A DNA stretch of 64,000 nt from Massilia violaceinigra (GTDB lineage: Bacteria; Pseudomonadota; Gammaproteobacteria; Burkholderiales; Burkholderiaceae_D), in NCBI RefSeq assembly GCF_002752675.1, contig NZ_CP024608.1, forward strand, positions 5,642,001 to 5,706,000, written 5' to 3'. Below, piece after piece: positions 17,181 through 26,009 of the stretch (positions are counted from its first letter, which is position 1; the number at the start of each line of letters is the position of its first letter). The position numbers were made by a program, and so were the translations under genes. The notes under the pieces were generated by a model. That model made no database searches. It had not been told where the DNA came from and saw only the letters and a program-made list of their open reading frames with translations.

Positions 17181-18437
17181 CTAATGCTGTAAGTCGCTAA
17201 ATGGAATGAAGCGCACGATGTCGCCCGCCTTGATGGTCTGGCCGGCCGGGTTGTCGAGCAGGCCGTCGCCCCAGACGGTTGACGTCAGCACGCCCGAACT
17301 CTGGTTGGGGAACAGATCGAGCCCGCCGGCGTCGTTGATGCGCACGCGCAGGAACTCCTTGCGGCGGTCCGCCCTGGGCCAGTCGAAGTCGGCGCGCATG
17401 GCGTACGCGCGCGGCTCCACCTTGCCGCTCACGCCCTGCAAGCGCAGGATGAACGGGCGCACGAACAGCAGGAAAGTGACGAAGCTCGATACCGGATTGC
17501 CCGGCAGGCCGAGGAAAAAGGCCGAACCGCCGGCGCGGTCAACTTCGCCGAAAGCCAATGGTTTACCCGGCTTGACGGCGATCTGCCACATGTTCAGGCG
17601 CCCTTCGGCTTCCACCGCCGGCTTGATATGGTCTTCCTCGCCGACCGACACGCCGCCGGAGGTGATGATCAGATCGTTCTGGCGCGCGGCGCTGCGCAAG
17701 GTCTCGCGCGTCGCTTCCAGGGAATCGGGCACGATGCCGAAATCGCTGATCGCGCAGCCCAGATTTTCCAGCAGCGCGCGCAGGGTGAAGCGGTTCGAGT
17801 TGTAGATGGCGCCCGGCGCCAGTTGACCGCCCGGCGCTTCGCCCGGCATGGTCAATTCGTCGCCGGTGAAAAACACCGCCACGCGCAGTCTGCGAAATAC
17901 CGGCAGGTTGGCAAGTCCGACCGAGGCGGCCAGGCCCAGCTCCTGGCTGCGCAAGCGCGTGCCGGCGGCCAGGATGGCACCGCCGGCTTCGATGTCTTCC
18001 CCTGCGCGGCGTATCCATTCGCCCACTTCAGGCGCGTGCCTGATGGTGACGCTGTTGTCCACACCAGCTTCGCACTGTTCCTGCATCACCACAGCGTCGG
18101 CCCCTTGCGGGATCATGGCGCCGGTGAAGATACGCGCCGCGCTGCCGCGGGCGAGCGGCTTACCCACCGTGCCGGCCGGGATGCGCTGGGCGACCGTCAA
18201 CGTGGCCGCGCCGCTTGCGCAGTCGGCCGCGCGCACGGCGTAGCCGTCCATCTGCGTGTTGTCGGCGGACGGCACGTCGATGGTCGAGACCTGGGCGGTG
18301 GCCAGCACGCGGCCGTTGGCGCCCAAGGTGGGCACGACTTCGGTATCGAGCACGGGACGCGCCGCGCCTTGCAGGAAGTCGAGCGCCTCGCGCACCGACA
18401 GCATGGGCGGGCGGCTCTGTTGCGGTTCGTTCGCCAT
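17181..18437 (-). CDS. moeA: Molybdopterin molybdenumtransferase
   Basis: 418 residues, full MoeA length. It inserts molybdate into adenylylated molybdopterin to complete the molybdenum cofactor. Family landmarks are DNTQMDGYAVRA near residue 60, GAMIPQGADAVVMQE near 107, TSGGVSVGEEDH near 262 and GLPGNPVSSFV near 310. It begins four bases after the thrC stop with a short GGGC ribosome site, so it is probably coupled to thrC. It is followed by moaD. Confidence 0.96.
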   Translation of the reverse strand: MANEPQQSRPPMLSVREALDFLQGAARPVLDTEVVPTLGANGRVLATAQVSTIDVPSADNTQMDGYAVRAADCASGAATLTVAQRIPAGTVGKPLARGSAARIFTGAMIPQGADAVVMQEQCEAGVDNSVTIRHAPEVGEWIRRAGEDIEAGGAILAAGTRLRSQELGLAASVGLANLPVFRRLRVAVFFTGDELTMPGEAPGGQLAPGAIYNSNRFTLRALLENLGCAISDFGIVPDSLEATRETLRSAARQNDLIITSGGVSVGEEDHIKPAVEAEGRLNMWQIAVKPGKPLAFGEVDRAGGSAFFLGLPGNPVSSFVTFLLFVRPFILRLQGVSGKVEPRAYAMRADFDWPRADRRKEFLRVRINDAGGLDLFPNQSSGVLTSTVWGDGLLDNPAGQTIKAGDIVRFIPFSDLQH

Positions 18438-18441
18438 GCCC

Positions 18442-19917
18442 TTACAAACCCGTGTTGGCGGCGATGTAAGCCTGCATCTGCACCACGTCGGCCGGCATGA
18501 CGACGAACTTTTGCGGCAGCGATTCGATATCCTCGAAGCCGGGTGGACGTTCGGCGTCCACGCCCAGCGCGTCGAGGATGGTTTCGTTGAACTTGGCCGC
18601 CAGCGCGGTTTCGAGCACGATCATCGGCACGCCCGGCGCCATGTACTGGCGCGCGACCTTGATGCCGTCGGCGGTATGGGTGTCGATGGTGATGTCGAAG
18701 TCGTCCTGGACGTCGCGGATGGTGTCGAGGCGGTCCTTGTGGGTCGATTTACCCGACGAGAAGCCGTAGTTCGATACCAGCTTGAATTCGTCGCCATCGC
18801 TGCCCGGTTTGCCCGACAGGTCGAAGCCGCCCTCGGTTTCGACCTTGTGGAACAGCGCGCGCACGCGCTCGGCGTCGCGCCCGACCAGGTCGTAGATGAA
18901 GCGCTCGAAATTGGACGCCTTGGAGATGTCCATCGACGGGCTGCTGGTGTGGTACGTCTCGGCCGACTTGCGCACGCGGTACACGCCGGTGCGGAAGAAT
19001 TCGTCGAGCACGTCGTTTTCGTTGGTGGCGGCCACCAGGCGGTCGATCGGCAAGCCCATCATGCGCGCGATGTGGCCGGCGCAGATATTGCCGAAGTTCC
19101 CCGACGGGACCGTGAACGAGACTTTTTGCGCATTGTCGGTGGTGGCCGCGAGGTAGCCGCGGAAGTAGTACACCACCTGCGCCACCACGCGCGCCCAGTT
19201 GATCGAATTGACGGTGCCGATTTTTTGCTTCGCCTTGAACGGCAGGTCGTTCGAAACGGCCTTGACCAGGTCCTGGCAATCGTCGAACACGCCTTCGACA
19301 GCGATGTTGAAGATGTTCGGGTCCTGCAGGCTGAACATCTGCGCGCTCTGGAACGCACTCATTTTCTTGTGCGGCGAGAGCATGAACACGCGGATGCCCT
19401 TTTTGCCGCGCATGGCGTATTCGGCCGCGCTGCCGGTATCGCCCGAGGTCGCGCCAAAGATATTGAGTTCGGCGCCATCCTTGGCCAGGGTGTATTCGAA
19501 CAGATTGCCCAGCAACTGCATCGCCATGTCCTTGAAGGCCAGGGTCGGGCCGTTGGACAGCGCTTGCAGGATCAAGGTCTTGTCGCCGTCTTGTTCCAGG
19601 ATGCGCAACGGCGTGATGTCGGCGCTTTTTTCGCCCTTGCGCACGTTGCGGTAGACCTCGGCCGTGTAGGTTTTTTTGGTCAGCTTTTTGAGATCCGCTT
19701 CGGGAATGTCGGTCGCGAACTTTTTTAGGATCTCGAAAGCGAGGTCGGCGTAGGACAGCTTGCGCCATGCATCGAGTTCGGCCCCGCTGACCTGCGGATA
19801 CTCGGCCGGCAGATACAGGCCGCCGTCCGGCGCAAGGCCGCCCAGCAGGATGTCGGAGAATTGTTGGGGAGCTTGCGAAGCGGCGGCCTTGGCGGCACGG
19901 GTAGACACGTATTGCAT
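18442..19917 (-). CDS. thrC: Threonine synthase
   Basis: 491 residues, the long fold-type II PLP enzyme form found in proteobacteria. It converts O-phosphohomoserine to threonine and phosphate. Lys129 in PTLAFKD should carry PLP, and GATSGDTGSAA near residue 155 is the phosphate-binding loop. In related genomes, as I recall, the homoserine dehydrogenase gene lies just upstream of thrC. Here there is instead a gap of almost 900 bp, which suggests a rearrangement at this edge. moeA and moaD follow on the same strand. Confidence 0.96.
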   Translation of the reverse strand: MQYVSTRAAKAAASQAPQQFSDILLGGLAPDGGLYLPAEYPQVSGAELDAWRKLSYADLAFEILKKFATDIPEADLKKLTKKTYTAEVYRNVRKGEKSADITPLRILEQDGDKTLILQALSNGPTLAFKDMAMQLLGNLFEYTLAKDGAELNIFGATSGDTGSAAEYAMRGKKGIRVFMLSPHKKMSAFQSAQMFSLQDPNIFNIAVEGVFDDCQDLVKAVSNDLPFKAKQKIGTVNSINWARVVAQVVYYFRGYLAATTDNAQKVSFTVPSGNFGNICAGHIARMMGLPIDRLVAATNENDVLDEFFRTGVYRVRKSAETYHTSSPSMDISKASNFERFIYDLVGRDAERVRALFHKVETEGGFDLSGKPGSDGDEFKLVSNYGFSSGKSTHKDRLDTIRDVQDDFDITIDTHTADGIKVARQYMAPGVPMIVLETALAAKFNETILDALGVDAERPPGFEDIESLPQKFVVMPADVVQMQAYIAANTGL

Positions 19918-20799
19918 AGAGTTGGTAGGTCCGTTTTGGCTAACAGCAGGGAGCAGAACAGTGCGATCGAATGTTTATTATAGTTGCTACGAACTGTCCT
20001 TGCGCAAATCGCGACATTTTCCACACATACCCGTCGGTACCCCCCACCGGACAAGCACGAGCGAATATCCCCGCTGATTCAACGATCGCCGGCAGACCCG
20101 GCCGCGCCACTGCGGTGGACGGCGGGCGCGGCAGGCGCAGAGCCGGCGTTTGCGGCATGAGTCCGAAAGTCAAACTCCGCCTTACGATATGCCGCGTCCG
20201 ACAAGGTAGCGAGCGAGGCCCGGCCGGCTTGCCGGACATGTCGGACCAGCAAGGTCGCGGCGGCGACGGTTTCAATGGCCGCCAACAACATTTCCCAACC
20301 GCCCCGCGCGATGCTGCCACTGTGCGCAGTGGCAACTCGATGAATGACGGAGCGGGATGGTCCGCTCAGCTATTTCCCCATGAGCAACAAAGGAAGGCGG
20401 CAAATATCGGTCCGTTCATTTTTTGAGAAATCCGCGCAAAGGCAGCTGAAATGATTCCGTTATAAGTGCATTCCATTGCCACTGGCGTTTTCGATTTACT
20501 GTTCAATATATTCGCCCAACATGAATATATCCGGAATACCGCCAAACAATATCTCCCAAGAATTTCACACCAGTCACAGCAATAATATTTATGCCAGTTT
20601 GTCGCATATACGTCACGATTGATGCGAATCGACGATAGACGACGAAAAAAGCGGATAGTACGATGGATGCAAATAGATTCAGATAGCGGCTGATGACATA
20701 AGAATGCACAGTAATCTTAGTCACTTATTCGCACCAACGCTTTTTCGCCCTACCATATTCCCTCAATAGCGCAAACAATTGATTAAAGGAGATATTCAC
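19918..20799. other. Long intergenic region, thrC to the Cys-rich cluster
   Basis: About 880 bp without a convincing gene. The first part must hold the thrC promoter. The middle (20030–20450) is GC-rich and contains only short frames on both strands that resemble nothing known. It includes a perfect 7-bp inverted repeat, GCCACTG tgcg CAGTGGC (20316–20333). From about 20440 to 20800 the DNA becomes conspicuously AT-rich compared with the rest of the window. A possible 73-codon frame on the minus strand (20503–20724, hydrophobic start MTKITVHSYVISRYLNL) lies there but lacks a ribosome site. The AT-rich part probably holds the promoter of the next cluster. Confidence 0.5.
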
Positions 20800-21501
<702 letters not shown>

Positions 21502-21536
21502 TCTGCCGACGTCACTCCCTCGGGAAACAGAATTTC

Positions 21537-22496
21537 ATGGAGAAGGCCACGACGAACCCAACCCGCGCTCGGTGCAAGCTCGTGGCGGGTGCGGCGCTTT
21601 TACTGATCTCTGCATACTCTTCCGCAACGTCGGATGCGCAGGCTCGTCTTGAAAGATATTACGAGGCATCCGCATCGGTTGCGCAGAGTGACATGCCGGA
21701 ACGACGCAAGGCAGCGATGATCGATGCAATCTTTTCCAGCAGCTTCAAGGAGATTGGCGGGTCGATTCCCGATGAGGATCTGCTTCCGGTGTTTCAGGCA
21801 ACGCTTTCCACGCTATTTTATACGGTTGATAAAAATAAACTGCCGCTGATGATAAAAATTTTTCGCCGGATGGCGGAATTGAAAATCGCCAAATCCGCCG
21901 ATTACGAAAACATGCTGCAGGCATATCTTGCGGTACGCGATTTCCAAGGCGCAAATGCTTTTCTATCGCGCTACCACAAACGTGCGCAGGAACGGCGTAT
22001 CATATCCATCGACCCCTTGCCGGCGCACGCGAAACAACGTACCGAGTGGCAAGTAGGAGAAGCACGGCGCGTGATCCGGCGTCCCGTCACTATGCCGGAT
22101 GGGACATTTCTTGTCGTACTCGCGTCGCCGCACTGTCACTTTGCGACCGAGGCCGTAGTGGCGATGGAAAACGACACTGCGCTGCGTCCGTTATTAAAAA
22201 ACCGCATCAAACTGCTGGCCATTCAAGACTTGAGTTTTGATTATGACGCGTTTATTGCCTGGAACCGTACGCACCCGTCCTTGCCCTATGCGCTCATCCA
22301 TAGTCGCAGCGAATGGCCGGAGGTATCGAGCATCACGCTCCCCACCTTCGCTTTCTATCGGGATGGAAAGCTGTTGAAAGAGTTTTCCCGATGGCCGGAG
22401 GGTGGCAATATGGAACAGATTTACCGTGGATTCGGAATAAGCTATCCGACTGTGGCAATGGGTGGCAGGCGCCAGAATTCTTCAGATAGCGAGTGA
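21537..22496 (+). CDS. Secreted thioredoxin-fold protein with a single active-site cysteine
   Basis: 319 residues if started at ATG 21537; an in-frame ATG at 21495 overlaps the previous stop but would put 14 polar residues before the signal peptide. The leader ends near SATSDAQA. Residues 36–180 are helical. A thioredoxin-like domain follows: the beta strand TFLVVLASPHCHFA with Cys200, and a cis-proline segment ITLPTFAFYRDGKLLKEF. There is no CXXC; the surrounding residues read S-P-H-C-H-F-A, so either the first or the second redox cysteine has been replaced. Placement after the six-cysteine secreted protein suggests a dedicated periplasmic thiol chaperone or isomerase for it. Role is inferred. 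Confidence 0.75.
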   Translation: MEKATTNPTRARCKLVAGAALLLISAYSSATSDAQARLERYYEASASVAQSDMPERRKAAMIDAIFSSSFKEIGGSIPDEDLLPVFQATLSTLFYTVDKNKLPLMIKIFRRMAELKIAKSADYENMLQAYLAVRDFQGANAFLSRYHKRAQERRIISIDPLPAHAKQRTEWQVGEARRVIRRPVTMPDGTFLVVLASPHCHFATEAVVAMENDTALRPLLKNRIKLLAIQDLSFDYDAFIAWNRTHPSLPYALIHSRSEWPEVSSITLPTFAFYRDGKLLKEFSRWPEGGNMEQIYRGFGISYPTVAMGGRRQNSSDSE

Positions 22497-22502
22497 TGTG
22501 CG

Positions 22503-23447
22503 ATGAAACCGCCGGTGCAAGAATGTCAGCATGCAGAACGGCCCATGTCGGGGACCACCGTCACCGCAGCGATCCTGGGTGCGGTGGCGCTGATATCGGC
22601 ATCCTTCTGGATGGCCCACGACAAGCCCGCCGCGCCGGTACCGGCACGCAGCAACACGGCGGCCCCGGCGGCCGCTGGCACGACAACGGGGCGTGCCCCA
22701 TCCGCCCTCGCCGCGTCGCAACCGGTGACAGGCGACGTTTGCCTGCCACCCTTGCGCGAGGCGCCCGGCCCATCGCGCGATGAACAGGTGCGGACAACCA
22801 TCCGTACCGTTCTTGCCAGAAACATGGATGTGCTGGCGCTGGCCGGGCTGTCCCAGCGCGGCGATGAAGGCGCCGCACTGGCGCTGTTTCAGCAGGTAAG
22901 GCCGTGTTCGAACACGACGCGCTATCTCGACAGCATGGAGTTTTCAATCGACGACGTCAGTTTCATTGGCGCGGCAGGGTGCCGGCGGCTTCCCGCCGGG
23001 CTGCTTGCCAATCCCATCAACATTCTCATCCCGGCGGCCGATGCGGGGTCGACTGCCGCAAAGCTATTGGTATTGAAAAACGCGCCGACAGTCGCCGCCG
23101 TGCAGCAGGCGGTCGGCGCTGCGTCGGCCCGCGACATTGCCGCACTCCTGGCGACCGCCGAACGCTACGGCAAGGATGCGGCCAGCGCAGGATCGGCCAG
23201 CGCGGCGGCGTGGCTTGCGCAAGCCTATTTGACCGGAACCTTTGGCAGCAAGCGCGAGCAGGCTGCGTACGCGATCACCTATGAAATGAACCAGGCACTG
23301 CAGGGCGAAGAGAACCGGTCCCGACTGCGCTATCTGTACGGCCGGATGTCCGGCACCGACCTGACCGGCGTGCGTTCCATGCTCGACCGCTGCCGCGCCC
23401 GCAAGGAAGCGGAAGCGTCGTCGGTGCTGATTTCACCGTTCCGGTAG
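22503..23447 (+). CDS. Membrane-anchored uncharacterised protein of the Cys-rich cluster
   Basis: 314 residues from ATG 22503 (a later ATG at 22545 is possible; neither has a strong ribosome site). One N-terminal membrane helix (about residues 19–38, AAILGAVALISASFWMA) is followed by an Ala/Pro/Thr-rich linker and a helical domain from about residue 75 to the end that may lie in the periplasm. Four cysteines occur in the helical part (in GDVCLPP, RPCSNT, AGCRRL and DRCRAR). Residues 205–270 show an alpha-helical repeat feel (AAWLAQAYLTGTFGSKREQAA), reminiscent of Sel1 repeats but not convincing. It starts seven bases after the thioredoxin-fold gene, so the three genes form one operon. A transcription terminator follows. 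Confidence 0.7.
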   Translation: MKPPVQECQHAERPMSGTTVTAAILGAVALISASFWMAHDKPAAPVPARSNTAAPAAAGTTTGRAPSALAASQPVTGDVCLPPLREAPGPSRDEQVRTTIRTVLARNMDVLALAGLSQRGDEGAALALFQQVRPCSNTTRYLDSMEFSIDDVSFIGAAGCRRLPAGLLANPINILIPAADAGSTAAKLLVLKNAPTVAAVQQAVGAASARDIAALLATAERYGKDAASAGSASAAAWLAQAYLTGTFGSKREQAAYAITYEMNQALQGEENRSRLRYLYGRMSGTDLTGVRSMLDRCRARKEAEASSVLISPFR

Positions 23448-23464
23448 CGGCTGGCTGGAACAGA

Positions 23465-23498
23465 GGCGCCGCATGGAAGCGCGGCGCCCCGCTCTTTT
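23465..23498. terminator. Intrinsic terminator between convergent genes
   Basis: A perfect 8-bp stem GGCGCCGC/GCGGCGCC with an 8-base loop is followed by CTCTTTT. It lies 18 bp after the last gene of the Cys-rich cluster and 15 bp before the stop of the opposing oxidoreductase gene. Confidence 0.65.
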
Positions 23499-23512
23499 GC
23501 GAACGCACCTGG

Positions 23513-24130
23513 CTACCGCGACACCACAACCGCCTGTCCGATGTAGGTGCCCTCGGCTGCTTCGCGCAGCATGAAGGCGGCAAGGTCGGCGCGGGACAGC
23601 CTGCCCGTGACGCCGGGTTTGAGTGCCGTCCCGGCGCGATACCTGCCGCTTCGTTCGCCATTCGTCAGTACGGGAGGCCGCACCAGGGTCCAGTCGAGTT
23701 CACTGTCGCGCACCAGCGCTTCCATGCCGTCCTTGTCGCGCATCTTCGCGGCGATCACCTTGCGGATAAAGCGGATGAACAGGGAGGCATTCCGCGTTTC
23801 CGACGCGCCGTACGCGCTCAATGCCACAAGGCGGCGCGCGCCAGCCGTGTTCATCGCCTGCAGGATGCTGCGTGCGCCCTCGGTACAAATGGCGGACGCT
23901 TCGCCCTTGCGCGCGCCGAGCACACAGATGACGGCGTCGGCGCCCTGCGCCACGCCGCTGACGATGGCCGGCTGCGCAAGCATGCCGACAACGATCCGCA
24001 GGCGCGGATGCGCGATAGGCAAACCATCCGCGTTGCGCACCAGCGCCCGGACCTGGTGGCCCGCTTCCAAAGCCTGCTCAACCAGGTGGCGCCCGGTGGC
24101 ACCCGTCGCCCCGAAAATCGCCAGGTTCAT
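23513..24130 (-). CDS. NAD(P)-binding oxidoreductase (atypical SDR, NmrA/BVR-B-like)
   Basis: 205 residues from the ATG at 24130, which overlaps the stop of the gene before it (ATGA). The start MNLAIFGATGATGRHLVEQAL is a Rossmann dinucleotide-binding loop with Gly7, Gly10 and Gly13. LDWTLVRPPVLTNG near residue 148 is typical of the NAD(P)H-binding family of atypical short-chain dehydrogenases, which includes SDR_a5 and biliverdin reductase B-like proteins. No catalytic Tyr-x3-Lys pair is evident, as usual in this group. Substrate is unknown. It is the second gene of a unit divergent from a TetR regulator, so that regulator probably controls it. Confidence 0.88.
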   Translation of the reverse strand: MNLAIFGATGATGRHLVEQALEAGHQVRALVRNADGLPIAHPRLRIVVGMLAQPAIVSGVAQGADAVICVLGARKGEASAICTEGARSILQAMNTAGARRLVALSAYGASETRNASLFIRFIRKVIAAKMRDKDGMEALVRDSELDWTLVRPPVLTNGERSGRYRAGTALKPGVTGRLSRADLAAFMLREAAEGTYIGQAVVVSR

Positions 24131-24959
24131 GCCGCAGCTTCCAGCGTCGCCAGGACCGCCAGCGCCGGCGCTGTCAGCGCAGGCGCGCCCGCCAGGAAGC
24201 CGCCGCTGTCCGTGTTCCACGGCGCGCCGCGCAGATCGCTTACCCGGCCGCCCGCTTCGGCAACCAGCAACGCGCCGGCCAGCAGGCCGGACCGCACTTG
24301 GCTGGCTTGCCAGAACAGATCCTGATGGCCCTCCGCGACGCGAATCAGCTGCAGCGTCGACGGCACCGATACCTGCACCACCAACGCCGCCTCCAGCATC
24401 GCGGCGACCGAGCGTCCGATGTTCAGGTAGGCAGCGGTCCCTTCGTCCGGCGCAGCCTGGCCCGTGCCTACCATGGCGCTGCGCAAATCGGATTTCGACG
24501 AGGCACTCAAGCGCGTTCCGTTCAGCCACGCACCGCCGCCGATCAGCGCGGTATAGGTGGCGCCGCTGAGCGGCAGATGGATCGCGCACAGCACGGGCAC
24601 GTTATCGCGCACCAGCGTCGCCGTGATGCCCCAGTCCGGCAAACCGTGGATATGGTTGATGGCCCTTCGACCGGATCGCACACCCACCACTCTCCCGGCG
24701 GCAAGGCGCCACGGCCTTCCTCGTCGTCGTCCCAGCGGGCGTTGGGGCGGGTGCGCGCCAGGGCTTCGCGCAGGATCGTCATCGATATGACGTCATTGGC
24801 CGCGATCGTTGCTGCGATTTCCAGCATGCTCAGCGGCCGCGCGGCAGGGTCGAACAGCGACGTGACGGCGTGGCCAGCCGCCTGCACTGCGACGACGGCT
24901 TCCAGCAGCAGCGCCTGGTCGCAGGCGCTCGGGATGGAAATGGATTCGGGATGGTTCAT
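24127..24959 (-). pseudogene. Inositol monophosphatase family gene with one frameshift
   Basis: The frame opens at ATG 24959 (MNHPESISIPSACDQ), runs through DDDEEGRG and reaches WWVCDPVEG, the metal-binding motif that normally reads DPIDGT. There the sensible protein jumps to the next frame, continuing AINHIHGLPDWGITATLV and on to the stop at 24127. The jump lies at a C-run on the plus strand (24663–24665) and is repaired by one extra base, giving 277 residues, a normal family length. Members remove phosphate from inositol phosphates or 3'-phosphoadenosine nucleotides using magnesium. As read, no full enzyme is made, unless the base is a sequencing error. The two halves overlap the neighbours exactly as intact genes would. 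Confidence 0.75.
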
Positions 24960-25039
24960 GCGTGATTCTTCCTTGGTTGCGTCAGGCGGCTCGATATTGC
25001 GCTTGACTTGACCCGGAAATGATATGAGCATGCTGTCGC

Positions 25040-25672
25040 ATGAACAACTCGCAATCGAAGAAGGCGGTCGTGCGCCGGCTGGCGCCAAGGAAGACGCCAT
25101 CCCAGCCCCGTTCCACCCATACCGTCGAGACCATTCTCGAGGGGGCAGCTCACATTCTCGAACAGCATGGGCTTGAGGGATACACAACAAATGCCATCGC
25201 CGCCCGGGCCGGCGTGAGCATCGGTTCGCTATACCAGTATTTTCCGACCAAGGATGCGGTGACGATCGCGCTGATCGAACGGGAATCGCTGGAGCTGGTG
25301 CGCGAGGCAAGCGAGGCGTTGCAGGGAAAGGAGCACCGGCGCGCGCTGCGCGAGCTGGTCGAGATAGGTATCCGCTACCAGCTGCGCCGGCCGCAGCTGG
25401 CCAGATTGCTCGATACGGAACAGGGGCGGCTGGCGTCGCTGATGCCGGATACCGTCCACGCTGCGGCGATGCGTGCCGCGCTGGCCGGATTTCTCGCGAC
25501 CTACCCGGGTCTGGATGCGGCGCGCGCCGAACGAACGGCGTCCGACCTCATGGCGCTCATCAGCGCCCTGACGGATGCAGCCGGACGGGTAGAGACGGAA
25601 GTGTCGCCGTCCCTGGCCGATCCGATCGAAGGGGCTGTGCTCGGGTACCTGAACGCGTTATGCGGTTCCTGA
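25040..25672 (+). CDS. TetR family transcriptional regulator
   Basis: 210 residues. The helix-turn-helix (about residues 30–75) shows the family core TTNAIAARAGVSIGSLYQYFPTK. The C-terminal helical domain resembles the TetR_C group in which RRPQLARLLDTEQGRL is part of the ligand and dimer region. It is divergent from the phosphatase-like and oxidoreductase genes with 80 bp between starts, where TTGACTTGACC offers overlapping -35 elements. Local repression of that pair and itself is likely. Ligand is unknown. Confidence 0.9.
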   Translation: MNNSQSKKAVVRRLAPRKTPSQPRSTHTVETILEGAAHILEQHGLEGYTTNAIAARAGVSIGSLYQYFPTKDAVTIALIERESLELVREASEALQGKEHRRALRELVEIGIRYQLRRPQLARLLDTEQGRLASLMPDTVHAAAMRAALAGFLATYPGLDAARAERTASDLMALISALTDAAGRVETEVSPSLADPIEGAVLGYLNALCGS

Positions 25673-26009
25673 GTCGACGCGATTGAATCGCTGCGGCGCG
25701 TACACCATTACAGGCCGCCGGCCAAAAAATGACACAGGTTGCTGACAACAGCCAGACCTTGTGCGCCGCTGATGCAAGATCGCCTTGCGCCGGCTTTTTG
25801 TTGCACGCGCCCACCATGCGCAGTCTCCATTTCCTCCAATCCTCTTGCGCCCGGCGTCGTCGCGACGCGCGGACTGTCGCGCCCTCAAGCCATCGCTTGA
25901 CCTGAGCCAGTAACGGGCGCGGCGCTTTACCTAAGGTGAAGTCAGGGCACCCGGCCGCATGCGTCAGGCGACGGGTTGACTTGACGCACTCACTTAGCCG
26001 GAGAAAGAC
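25673..26009. other. Intergenic region between the tetR and HAF-repeat genes
   Basis: 337 bp with no credible gene. A short stem, GCAAG atcgc CTTGC (25774–25788), is followed six bases later by CTTTTT and may act as a weak terminator for tetR. The right end must hold the promoter of the HAF-repeat gene. Nothing else is seen. Confidence 0.5.

Noticed and set aside
20079..20291. 70-codon minus-strand frame before thrC (MLLAAIETVAAATLLVRHV…)
   Set aside because: Some protein-like feel, but no ribosome site, no recognised family and competing frames on the other strand.
20503..20724. 73-codon minus-strand frame in the AT-rich gap
   Set aside because: Hydrophobic start, but a GTG/ATG choice without ribosome site and a position inside the likely promoter of the Cys-rich cluster.
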